From Streptomyces acidiscabies (GTDB lineage: Bacteria; Actinomycetota; Actinomycetes; Streptomycetales; Streptomycetaceae), in the NCBI RefSeq assembly GCF_020010905.1, contig NZ_JAGJBY010000001.1:1880001-1944000 (forward strand): a stretch of DNA of 64,000 nucleotides, read 5' to 3'. The translations under genes were made by a program, and so were the position numbers. Positions 47,509 through 55,162 of the stretch are shown one piece after another (positions within the stretch are counted from its first letter, which is position 1; each line of letters opens with the position of its first letter). The notes beneath the pieces are model-generated. The model did no database searches. It was given only the letters and a program-made list of their open reading frames with translations, and was not told where the DNA came from.

Positions 47509-49812
47509 TCAGCTCACGTCCGAGGGGTCCAGCCGGTAGACCGTCGACTGGGTCGTCGTCGAACTCGTCGATGTGGACGCGCTCTTGCTGTAGTCGCTCT
47601 CCTTCACCGCCGTCGCGTTCTTCTGGACCCACTCCGTGACCTCGGAGCTGACGTTCGAGCCGCCGCCGGGGCCGCCGCCCATGCCGCTGCCGCCGATCTG
47701 GATGTAGTGCAGCTCGCCCTTCTCGACCAGTTCCTTCAGCTTGGCGAGGGTCATCGCCTTGTCGCTGCCGGACCAGCCCCACATGGAGATCACCGGCTCG
47801 CCGCTGCTGAGGATCAGCTGGGCCGCGCTCTGTGAACTCGACACCGCGAGCAGCCACTTGGCGCCGTCCTGGTGCTTCTTCAGGTAGGCGATCAGCTCGG
47901 TGTTCGCGGCGCCCATGCCCATGCCGCCGCGCATGCCGCCACCGCCGGGTACGCCGCCGGTCATGCCGCCGGGGTCGCCCTGGGTGCCGTCGGCCTCGGT
48001 GCCGGACCCGGCGTTCCCCTCGGTGGAGCCGGTGCCGCCGGGCGGCGTACCGCCCATCTCGCCGTTCCCGCCGGGGAGTCGACCGGTCTGGCCGGTCCCG
48101 TTCTGCCCCGTACCGCCCTGGACGCCGCCGGGCAGCTCCCCGTACCCGCCGCCGGGCGTCATCTGACCGCCGCCCTGACCGTCCTGCCCCTGACCCCCCT
48201 GACCCTGGCCGTCTCGACCACCCTGGCCACCAGGGAAGCCACCCTGTCCACCCCCACCCCTACCAAGCCCCCCGCCGAAGCCACCGTTCCCCGTGGTCGG
48301 ACCGGCCGTGGGATTAGTACCCCCCATACCTCCGCCGGACCCCGACGGCACCGACCACGCATACGCCGCAGGCCCCGCCACCGAGGCCACGACCGCCGCC
48401 GCGACGGAAGCCGCCAGCAGCCGTACCCGGTTCCCGGACCGGAAGACGATCAGCCCGACGACGGCCGCGGCCATCACCACACCGACCGACGGCCACAGCC
48501 AGGTGTTCCACCCGGACGCGCGCCGCAGCAGCACAACGGACCAGAGAGCGGTTGCTGCAAGAGCCACCGGCAGCACCCACACCCACCGCTTGTCCGTACG
48601 GAACGCGCGCAGCAGCATCGCGCCGCCGCCCCCGCACAGCGCCGCGATCCCGGGCGCCATGGCGGTCGTGTAGTACGGGTGCATCGTGCCCTCGGCCATG
48701 CTGAACGTGAGGAAGTGCAGGCCGAGCCAGCCGCCCCAGACCAGGACGGCGGCGCGGGTGAGGTCGGTGCGCGGAGCACGGCCGCACAGAATGACGGCGC
48801 CGATGAAAGCGATTGCTGCAAAGGGCAGCAGCCAGGAGATCTGCCCGCCGAGGATGTCGTTGAACATCCGGCCGAGACCGGCGGCGCCGGAGAAGCCGCC
48901 GCCTCCACCACCGTCCCCGCCTCCGCCGCCCATGTTGCCGTCGCCGCCGAAGACCCGGCCGAGGCCGTTGTAGCCCATGATCAGGTTCCAGGCGGAACCG
49001 TCCGTCGAACCTCCGATGTAGGGCCGCTCGTCCGCAGGTACTACGGACACGGCGGCGGCCCACCAGAAGGAGGAAACCGCGAGTACTACACCCGCGAGCA
49101 GCAGGTTGACGATCCGCTTCACCAGCTTCGGCCTCGCCGCGTACAGGTAGACCGCGAAGACGGCCGGCAGCGCGATGTAGCCCTGGAGCATCTTGGTGTT
49201 GAAGGCGAGCCCGAAGCACGCGGCCGACCCGAGCAGCGGCAGCAGCCTGCCGTTGTACACGGCGCGCAGCGCGAGGGCCGCGCCGCCCGCCATCAGGAAC
49301 ACCAGCAGCGTGTCGGGGTTGTTGTCGCGGTTGATGGCGACGGTGATCGGGGTCAGCGCCAGGACCAGCGCGGCGACGGCCGCCGCGCCGTGCCCCCACA
49401 CCCGCTTCACGGACGCGTGCACGATCCAGATCGTGCCGAGCGCGACCAGGACCATCGGCAGCATCATCTGCCAGGTGCCGAAGCCGAAGACCCGGCAGGA
49501 CAGGCCCATCACCATCAGCGCGAACGGCGGCTTGTCGACGGTCAGGAAGTTCCCGGCGTCCAACGAGCCGAAGAACCAGGCCTTCCAGCTCTCCGTACCG
49601 CTCAACACGGCGGCGCTGTAGAAGCTGTTGAGGTTCGAACCGGAGAGGTTCCAGGAGTAGAGGACCGCTGCCAGGGCCAGGATCGAGAGCAGCGCGGGCA
49701 GCGACCAGCGCGGCGCCTTCCCCGGTACGGCGCCCGCCGCGGGCTCGGGCGGTGGCCGGTCGGGGGACACGGACTCGGTCGTACGGTGCTGGGGATCGGT
49801 GGCAGAGGTCAC
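47509..49812 (-). CDS. GT39-family membrane mannosyltransferase-like protein
   Basis: 767-aa polytopic membrane protein of the ArnT/PMT glycosyltransferase superfamily. The N-terminal 450 residues hold about 12 helices, with the catalytic Asp region in the first loop (LDAGNFLTVDKPPFALMV). A roughly 150-residue Gly/Gln-rich linker (repeats of GGQGQ and GGTGQ type) follows, then a C-terminal soluble domain with ELIAYLKKHQDGAKWLLAVS and VISMWGWSGSDKAM. It probably uses polyprenyl-phosphate sugar to modify a cell-surface acceptor outside the membrane. The GTG at 49812 is the chosen start; the frame extends to 49905 without a ribosome site. Confidence 0.85.
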   Translation of the reverse strand: MTSATDPQHRTTESVSPDRPPPEPAAGAVPGKAPRWSLPALLSILALAAVLYSWNLSGSNLNSFYSAAVLSGTESWKAWFFGSLDAGNFLTVDKPPFALMVMGLSCRVFGFGTWQMMLPMVLVALGTIWIVHASVKRVWGHGAAAVAALVLALTPITVAINRDNNPDTLLVFLMAGGAALALRAVYNGRLLPLLGSAACFGLAFNTKMLQGYIALPAVFAVYLYAARPKLVKRIVNLLLAGVVLAVSSFWWAAAVSVVPADERPYIGGSTDGSAWNLIMGYNGLGRVFGGDGNMGGGGGDGGGGGGFSGAAGLGRMFNDILGGQISWLLPFAAIAFIGAVILCGRAPRTDLTRAAVLVWGGWLGLHFLTFSMAEGTMHPYYTTAMAPGIAALCGGGGAMLLRAFRTDKRWVWVLPVALAATALWSVVLLRRASGWNTWLWPSVGVVMAAAVVGLIVFRSGNRVRLLAASVAAAVVASVAGPAAYAWSVPSGSGGGMGGTNPTAGPTTGNGGFGGGLGRGGGGQGGFPGGQGGRDGQGQGGQGQDGQGGGQMTPGGGYGELPGGVQGGTGQNGTGQTGRLPGGNGEMGGTPPGGTGSTEGNAGSGTEADGTQGDPGGMTGGVPGGGGMRGGMGMGAANTELIAYLKKHQDGAKWLLAVSSSQSAAQLILSSGEPVISMWGWSGSDKAMTLAKLKELVEKGELHYIQIGGSGMGGGPGGGSNVSSEVTEWVQKNATAVKESDYSKSASTSTSSTTTQSTVYRLDPSDVS

Positions 49813-49969
49813 CCGAGCATGGTGCGAACCCCACGTTGGCGACCGCTGTGCCGAAGCTGGCCGCCGCCTGTGAATGCGCACGGGGCGCAGTAACGCGTTG
49901 TGCAACCTTTACCCAACCGTGCTGACGGCTCGTACAACCATTCGCTCGAACTCATGAGTCAACTGAGGT

Positions 49970-50815
49970 ATGACTCCGTCTACTTCGAGACGTGCTAGAG
50001 CGGCCACGGTCGCCGCCCTCGGCACCGGCCTTCTCATAACCGCCGCCGTCCCGGCCTCGGCAGCCGCACCCGCCGTGAGCTGCACGTCGTCCAAGGCGGC
50101 CCTCGCGACCAAACTCAAGAAGGACATCACCGCGGCGGTCGCCTCCCGCAAGGGCACGGTCGCCGTCGGCGTCTACGACCGTACGACCAACACGAACTGC
50201 ACGCTGCGGGCGTCCTCGGCGTACGACTCGGCCAGCGTCGTCAAAGTAACCGTTCTCTCGACCCTTCTCTGGGACGCGCAGAAGGCGAAGCGCTCCCTCA
50301 CCGCCCGCGAGAAGTCCCTCGCGACCGCGATGATCACCAAGTCGGACAACGCCTCCACGAGCACCCTGTGGAAGCAGCTCGGCGTCACCAAGGTGAACAA
50401 CTTCCTCAAGGCCGCCGCGATGACCCAGACGAAGCCGGGCGCGAACGGCTACTGGGGCCTCACGCAGATCACGGTCACCGACGAGCAGAAGCTGCTCAAG
50501 CTGCTGCACGCGAAGAACACCGTCCTCACCGACGGCTCCCGTTCGTACGCCAACGGCCTGATGAGCAAGGTGATTTCGTCCCAGCGCTGGGGAACTCCCT
50601 ACGGTGCTCCGGCCGGTGTCGCCGTCCGTGTCAAGAACGGCTGGCTCCAGCGGGCCACCAACGGCTGGCGCGTGCACAGCGTCGGCACGTTCACCGGTGG
50701 CGGGCACGACTACACGATCACCGTGCTCACGCACGGCAACAGCACCATGAACTACGGGATCGCGACGATCCAGGGCGTGGCGAAGGTCGTCCACGCGGAC
50801 CTCAAGGCGTCCTGA
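49970..50815 (+). CDS. secreted class A beta-lactamase-like serine hydrolase
   Basis: 281-aa secreted protein with a basic Sec-type signal (residues 1-33, ending ASAAA). The serine hydrolase triad motifs are present: SVVK at residues 89-92 (Ser89 nucleophile, Lys92), SDN in KSDNAST near 126, and a degenerate KTG equivalent in VKNGW near 224. No clear Glu166 motif was found, so it may be a peptidoglycan hydrolase-like relative or an inactive lactamase rather than a resistance enzyme. Confidence 0.82.
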   Translation: MTPSTSRRARAATVAALGTGLLITAAVPASAAAPAVSCTSSKAALATKLKKDITAAVASRKGTVAVGVYDRTTNTNCTLRASSAYDSASVVKVTVLSTLLWDAQKAKRSLTAREKSLATAMITKSDNASTSTLWKQLGVTKVNNFLKAAAMTQTKPGANGYWGLTQITVTDEQKLLKLLHAKNTVLTDGSRSYANGLMSKVISSQRWGTPYGAPAGVAVRVKNGWLQRATNGWRVHSVGTFTGGGHDYTITVLTHGNSTMNYGIATIQGVAKVVHADLKAS

Positions 50816-50910
50816 ACGAACCGGTACCCGGCCTCCCCGCGGCCGGGCTTCCCGGGGTTCGTGGCGCGGCGTTCTTCTCGTGGACACCCGCGCGTCCTAC
50901 GGTGCCGTCC

Positions 50911-51936
50911 ATGCGCCTGAGAACCGTACTCGCCACCCTCACCGCCGGCCTGGCGGCGGCCACCACCCTCACCGCCGCAGGGCCTGCCGTGGCCAACACG
51001 CCCGCGAACCACGCCTGTTCGCCCGCCGTGGCCATCGACGGCTTCTCCGACTCCCTCGACAAGACGTCGTACGACGGGACCTTCGCCGGCAACTTCTCCG
51101 CCCTCGCCCTCGACCCGGACGGCACCCTCGCCGCGCTCTCCGACCGGTCGGCCCTGTTCTCGCTGGACCGGCGAACTCTCCAGCCTCGCAAGGCCGTTCA
51201 GCTCGCGGACGAGAAGGGCGCCGCCCTCGACTCGGAGGGGCTCGTCATCGACCGGGACGGCACCCGGCTGATCACCTCCGAGACCGAGCCGTCGGTACGC
51301 CGCTACGACCGGGACGGCCGTGTCCTCGACCGGCTCCCCGTCCCCGCCTCGCTCCAGGTCGCGCCGGCCGGGCGAGCCGTGTCCAACGGCACCTTCGAGG
51401 GTCTGAGTTGGGCGGACGGCGGCCGTACGCTGCTGGCGTCCATGGAGTACGCGCTGGCCGGGGACACCGCCGGGACCGTCCGGTTCCAGACCTGGAAGCG
51501 GCACGGGAAGGGGTTCGCGCTCGGCGCGCAGTACGCCTACCGGACGGACACCGGGCTCGGCGTCCCCGAGGTGCAGGCGCTGCCCGGCGGGCAACTCCTC
51601 GTCCTGGAGCGGGGGTTCACCGCGGGCGTCGGCAACACGGTCCGCCTCTACCTCGCCGACCCGCGCCACGCGACGGACACGCGGGACGTCGAGTACCTGA
51701 CCGGGCAGCCCGAGGTGCGCGTCATCCGCAAGACGCTCCTCGCCGACATCGCCGACTGCCCGACCCTCGGCGCCACCGCGAAGCAGCCCCAGCCCAACCC
51801 CCTGCTCGACAACATCGAGGGCATGACGGTCACCGGCCGCTCCGGCGACCGGCTGCGCGTGACGCTGGTCAGCGACGACAACCAGAACGCCGTACAGACG
51901 ACCCGGTTCTACTTCCTGCGGGTGCGGACGCACTGA
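50911..51936 (+). CDS. secreted esterase-like phytase-domain protein
   Basis: 341-aa protein with a Sec signal (residues 1-29) and an esterase-like activity of phytase domain, a beta-propeller-type fold. Conserved features are GNFSALALDPDGTLAALSDR near residue 62, LDSEGLVIDRDG near 108, SNGTFEGLSWADGG near 162 and NPLLDNIEGMTV near the end, a family Asn/Glu-rich calcium-site pattern. It lies 95 bases after the lactamase-like gene and may be co-expressed. The substrate is unknown. Confidence 0.82.
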   Translation: MRLRTVLATLTAGLAAATTLTAAGPAVANTPANHACSPAVAIDGFSDSLDKTSYDGTFAGNFSALALDPDGTLAALSDRSALFSLDRRTLQPRKAVQLADEKGAALDSEGLVIDRDGTRLITSETEPSVRRYDRDGRVLDRLPVPASLQVAPAGRAVSNGTFEGLSWADGGRTLLASMEYALAGDTAGTVRFQTWKRHGKGFALGAQYAYRTDTGLGVPEVQALPGGQLLVLERGFTAGVGNTVRLYLADPRHATDTRDVEYLTGQPEVRVIRKTLLADIADCPTLGATAKQPQPNPLLDNIEGMTVTGRSGDRLRVTLVSDDNQNAVQTTRFYFLRVRTH

Positions 51937-51984
51937 CCCAGGTCCGGGGGGAGGGGACGAACCGTCCGGTACGACCCCTCCCGT

Positions 51985-52004
51985 GGTACTACCCGGGTAG
52001 TACC
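51985..52004. terminator. 20-bp perfect palindrome between convergent genes
   Basis: GGTACTACCCGGGTAGTACC is a perfect palindrome without loop, between the phytase-like gene and the LuxR gene, six bases before the LuxR stop codon. As RNA it could pair only as a cruciform-like stem with a small loop. A terminator role is likely but weakly supported; a protein-binding site is the alternative. Confidence 0.4.
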
Positions 52005-52010
52005 TGAGCG

Positions 52011-53018
52011 CTACGGAGCCGCTTCGACCCGGTCCCCCACCGGCTCGTCCAGCAGTCCGCTCTGCGCCGTCAGGTACGCCAGCTGAGCCCGGCTCTTGCT
52101 CCCGAGCATGTCCGACACCTTCTTCAGATGGCTCGCCACACTCCGCGTACTCATCCCCAGCCGCGTCGCGATCGCCGCGTCCGTGTAGCCGTCGACCATC
52201 AGACGCAACACGCGTAGACGTGTTTCATCAGTGAGCAGGCGCGGCCGGTGATGGTCGTCCGTGTAGACGATGGCCTGCGCCCGCTCCCAGGCGTGCTCGA
52301 ACACCGAGACCAGGAAGTGCACGATCCCGGGATCGGTGACGCGCAGCGCGTGGTCGCGGTGCGACTTCTCGACGTCGGGGATGAACGCGACCGTCCGGTC
52401 GTACACGAGCAGCCGGTCGAACACCTCGTTCACGGTGCGGACTTCGACGCCGACCTCGGTGACGGCCTTGATGTAGTCGAGGGTCGGCCCGTGCGTGCGG
52501 ACGGTGTGCTGGTACAGCCTGCGCTGCTGTATGCCGCGCTCGCGGGCCTCCAGCGCGAGCGGCAGCGCCTGGACGAGCGCGCGCTGCGGCCGGCCGCCAC
52601 CGGGGTGCGCGGAGAGCGCCTCGATCCGTGTGCAGCGCACCGCCTCGTCGATCGCGGCGGCGATCACCGACTCCCCGGCGAGCGGCTGCACGGCTTTGCC
52701 GTCGCGCCCCTGGAGGTCCCGGTAGACGCTCTCCACCTGCGACATCGTCGTCCGTACGGCGGCCATCTCCCGCTGCTGCCGCAGGATCTCCTCCTCCAGC
52801 GGACGGGTCAGTGCCACCGTGGCCATCTCAGGGGGTACGGGTATGACGGCGTCCGGGTCGTCCACGGCCGGCGTCAGCAGTCCGAGCGACTCCAGACAGT
52901 CCGGGGCTCCGTCGCGGACGGCCCGGCCCCGCCGTACGGCGTTGCGGTAGAACGTGATTCCCGCGGAACAGAGCTCTGTATGAAACCCTGCTTCGCTTAT
53001 GTCTGTTTTGCCGCACAT
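52011..53018 (-). CDS. LuxR-family regulator with orphan N-terminal domain
   Basis: 335-aa regulator. The C-terminal LuxR/GerE helix-turn-helix is clear (about 265-325: LRLMVDGYTDAAIATRLGMS, then TRSVASHLKKVSDMLG). The N-terminal 260 residues are not a receiver or an acyl-homoserine-lactone domain; they contain a helical region with QVESVYRDL and a TrmB-like block around HQRRLYQHTVRTHGP. Such proteins commonly control small specialised metabolite clusters in Streptomyces. It is divergent from a 50-aa secreted peptide gene at the left edge of the carrier-protein cluster. A GGGGGAG ribosome site precedes the ATG at 53018. Confidence 0.85.
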   Translation of the reverse strand: MCGKTDISEAGFHTELCSAGITFYRNAVRRGRAVRDGAPDCLESLGLLTPAVDDPDAVIPVPPEMATVALTRPLEEEILRQQREMAAVRTTMSQVESVYRDLQGRDGKAVQPLAGESVIAAAIDEAVRCTRIEALSAHPGGGRPQRALVQALPLALEARERGIQQRRLYQHTVRTHGPTLDYIKAVTEVGVEVRTVNEVFDRLLVYDRTVAFIPDVEKSHRDHALRVTDPGIVHFLVSVFEHAWERAQAIVYTDDHHRPRLLTDETRLRVLRLMVDGYTDAAIATRLGMSTRSVASHLKKVSDMLGSKSRAQLAYLTAQSGLLDEPVGDRVEAAP

Positions 53019-53161
53019 CTCGTCGCTCCCCCTTCTGACTTCTGCAACGCATGATCATGAACCCTGCCGACTCTTTCGGCAACCATGCCTCCGGAGGCAC
53101 TCTTTCGGTGTGCGGGCGGCGTACCACGGATAGCCGCCCGAATATCACCAGGGGGATTGAA

Positions 53162-53314
53162 ATGAAGCGTGCCGTCCTGATCCGCAGACTCGCCGGCCTG
53201 TTCGGCGCTCTCGCCGTCACGGCAATCGCTTTCACCGGCGTTTCCGCCGCCACCGCTCACCCCACGACGTCGGCCGCCGCCGCGTCGGTCCCGGGCGACG
53301 ACCGCTGGGGATGA
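53162..53314 (+). CDS. 50-aa putative secreted peptide divergent from the LuxR gene
   Basis: A short gene with AGGGGG six bases before the ATG. The product has a basic N-terminus (MKRAVLIRR), one hydrophobic stretch (about 11-29) and Ala-rich sequence, a typical Sec signal. AxA-type cleavage after ATA (around residue 32) or AAA (around 41) would release HPTTS...GDDRWG of about 18 residues or SVPGDDRWG. The C-terminal GDDRWG is distinctive. There is no Cys or protease-core feature of a known RiPP. The frame runs open upstream to 53051 but has no ribosome site there. A signalling peptide for the adjacent LuxR protein is possible; a precursor or lipid-associated small protein cannot be excluded. 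Confidence 0.6.
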   Translation: MKRAVLIRRLAGLFGALAVTAIAFTGVSAATAHPTTSAAAASVPGDDRWG

Positions 53315-53455
53315 TCCCGCCCGGTGGACCGTGACGTTCCGTCATCGTCCGCCGCCCGTCGCCTGCTTCAGGAAATTCCTGCGCGTGATAACCGCCGCAC
53401 GGTGATTTCCGCATGCCCGTACACAAGTTTTACGGAAAAATAAGGAGTGTTGTCG

Positions 53456-53644
53456 ATGTCCCTTGCCGTGGCGGCTCCCAAGTGCCTCGTCTGCGACACC
53501 GAATTCGAGGTCCAGGCCGACTGGGAAAAGGGCGAGATCACCGAGTGCGCGGCCTGCGGCCAGGAGCACGAGGTGCTGGAGAAGAGCGACGCCGTGGTCC
53601 GGCTCGACCTCGCGCCCGAGGTCGAGGAGGACTGGGGCGAGTGA
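53456..53644 (+). CDS. lysW: LysW-type amino-group carrier protein (AmCP)
   Basis: 62-aa acidic carrier. It has two CxxC zinc motifs (Cys10/13 and Cys31/34) and the hallmark C-terminal tail EEDWGE, whose final Glu side chain carries the amino group of the substrate in LysW systems. It is about eight residues longer at the N-terminus than the Thermus protein. The start at 53456 has AAGGAG eight bases upstream and an AT-rich leader (53421-53446) unusual for this genome. In Streptomyces such carriers serve secondary metabolism (vazabitide A type). It heads the biosynthetic operon and overlaps the next gene by four bases (GTGA). Confidence 0.93.
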   Translation: MSLAVAAPKCLVCDTEFEVQADWEKGEITECAACGQEHEVLEKSDAVVRLDLAPEVEEDWGE

Positions 53645-54516
53645 CCACCACCGACCGGGTCCTGCTCTCGGTCACCATGCTGCGTCCCGAGGAGAAACTC
53701 CTCCTCGGGGCGTTGCGTGACCGAGGACTCACCGCCGACCCGCTGCTCATGGAGGATCTCGCCGGGGTGGTCGCGGGTCGTACCGCGCCACCCGCCCTCG
53801 CGCTGATCCGCAACCTCTCCCACCGCGACGCCATCGGCGTCTCCCGGCGCCTCGAACACGCCGGCATCACCACCCTCAACCGCGCGGCCGTCATCGAGAC
53901 CTGCAACGACAAGGGTCTGCAAGCCCTGTTGTTCGCCCGGCACGGCATCCCGCACCCGCTGACCCGGCACGCCTTCAGCTACGACCAGGTCCGCGCGACC
54001 GTCGCCGAACTCGGCCTGCCCGCCGTCGTCAAGCCGGTCAGCGGCTCCTGGGGCCGCGGCGTGACCCGGATGGTCAACCCGGAGTGCGTCGAGGCGTGGG
54101 CCGGCGGACGCGAATCCGCCGACGCGGCAGGCAAGTTGTTCCCCGTCGTCGTCCAGGAGTACGTCGACAAGCCCGGCCACGACCTGCGCGTGGTCGTCGT
54201 CGGCACCACCCCCGTCGTCGCCATCGAGCGCGCCTCCACGGACTTCCGCACCAACACGCACCTCGGAGCCACCGTCCGCCGGATCGAACTCACCGCCGAG
54301 ATCGAGAAGTTGTGTGGCCTCGTCGTCGACGTCCTCGGACCCGGCTTCTACGGCGTCGACCTCGTCGAGGACCGCGCGAGCGGCGAACTCCTCGTCCTGG
54401 AGGTCAACGCCAACCCGGAGTTCGCCAAGTCGTCCGCCCAACACGGCGTGGACGTCGCGGGGTTGCTCGCCGAGCACGTCACCCAGCAGCTCGCGCAGAC
54501 CCCCGTAGCCGCCTGA
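53641..54516 (+). CDS. lysX: LysX-like ATP-grasp ligase loading the carrier protein
   Basis: 291-aa RimK/LysX-type ATP-grasp ligase. Seen in order: NRAAVIETCNDKGLQALLFA (about 78-97), ATP loop VVKPVSGSWGRGV near 124, QEYVDKPGHDLRVVVVG near 167, FYGVDLVED near 235 and the metal site LEVNANPEFAKSS near 252. It joins the alpha-amino group of glutamate (or 2-aminoadipate) to the C-terminal Glu of the carrier. Which acid is used cannot be read directly; Streptomyces secondary-metabolite homologues use Glu. GTG start overlaps the carrier stop. Confidence 0.9.
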   Translation: MTTTDRVLLSVTMLRPEEKLLLGALRDRGLTADPLLMEDLAGVVAGRTAPPALALIRNLSHRDAIGVSRRLEHAGITTLNRAAVIETCNDKGLQALLFARHGIPHPLTRHAFSYDQVRATVAELGLPAVVKPVSGSWGRGVTRMVNPECVEAWAGGRESADAAGKLFPVVVQEYVDKPGHDLRVVVVGTTPVVAIERASTDFRTNTHLGATVRRIELTAEIEKLCGLVVDVLGPGFYGVDLVEDRASGELLVLEVNANPEFAKSSAQHGVDVAGLLAEHVTQQLAQTPVAA

Positions 54517-54535
54517 ACCGGAGAACACCGACGTC

Positions 54536-55162
54536 ATGGAACCGTTCGACACCGCCACGGTGCTCACCCGCGTCCTCACCTCGGGCGTCGTCATGAGCAT
54601 CGAGAAGAGCGACCGGGAACTCCCCGGTCTGGAACGCCTGTTGACCAAGCGGACCGGCCGCGCGAAAGCCGTCCTCCTCAACAGCCGCACCGGCGCCCTG
54701 CACGCCGCACTCGCCGGCCAGGGAATCGGCCACGGCGACACCGTCAGCCTGCCCGGCGCGACCCCCGAGACCGTCCGCTTCCTCAAGTGGCTCGGCGTCA
54801 CCGTCACCGGCGACGGCGCCCCCGCGCCGTACGACTTCCTCGCCCTCGACGCCGAAAACACCCACCTGCTGGGCGAGTTCACGTCCACCGCACCCGCTCT
54901 CGTCGTCGACCTCACCGGCATCGGCTTCGGTCCCGCCGCCGCCGTCCTCACCGACGACACCGCCCTCTGGTCGCGCGCCGAACGGCTGAAGATCTTCGGC
55001 GCGCACGACCTGCGGACCATGTGGACGCAGGAGGAGGACGGCGAACAGCCGGTCCCCGGCGTGCAGTTCAACTACCGGCTCAGTCCGCTGGTTGCCGCCT
55101 GCGTGCGGATGGCCCTGACCCAGGCGGCCCGGCCCGCCGCCACCTCGGGAGCGAACCAGTGA
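54536..55162 (+). CDS. degenerate DegT-like aminotransferase homologue without catalytic Lys
   Basis: 208-aa protein that resembles a shortened DegT/DnrJ/EryC1 aminotransferase: RAKAVLLNSRTGALHAAL matches the start of the cofactor domain, LVVDLTGIGFG the cofactor-Asp strand and VQFNYRLSPLVAACVRMAL the conserved G.NYRxS segment. The stretch where the PLP lysine should be lacks a SxxK-type motif, and the C-terminal domain is missing. It ends in a GTGA overlap with the complete DegT gene, so it may be a non-catalytic partner of that enzyme. It is a continuous frame with normal codon use, not a decaying pseudogene. Confidence 0.72.
   Translation: MEPFDTATVLTRVLTSGVVMSIEKSDRELPGLERLLTKRTGRAKAVLLNSRTGALHAALAGQGIGHGDTVSLPGATPETVRFLKWLGVTVTGDGAPAPYDFLALDAENTHLLGEFTSTAPALVVDLTGIGFGPAAAVLTDDTALWSRAERLKIFGAHDLRTMWTQEEDGEQPVPGVQFNYRLSPLVAACVRMALTQAARPAATSGANQ

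Noticed and set aside
48551..48825. Repeated TTGCTGCAA sequence in the glycosyltransferase gene
   Set aside because: Both copies lie in coding sequence for unrelated Ala-rich helices, so they are explained by codon use.
49970..50815. Beta-lactam resistance gene
   Set aside because: SxxK and SDN are present, but the KTG motif is altered and no clear general-base Glu was found. Resistance cannot be claimed.
53162..53314. Lanthipeptide or lasso precursor
   Set aside because: The peptide has no Cys or core ring residues and no RiPP-modifying enzyme is nearby. A Sec-type signal fits better.
54536..55162. Degenerate DegT-like gene as a pseudogene fragment
   Set aside because: It has no internal stops, a normal start, strong GC3 bias and an exact coupled overlap with the next gene, so it appears maintained.
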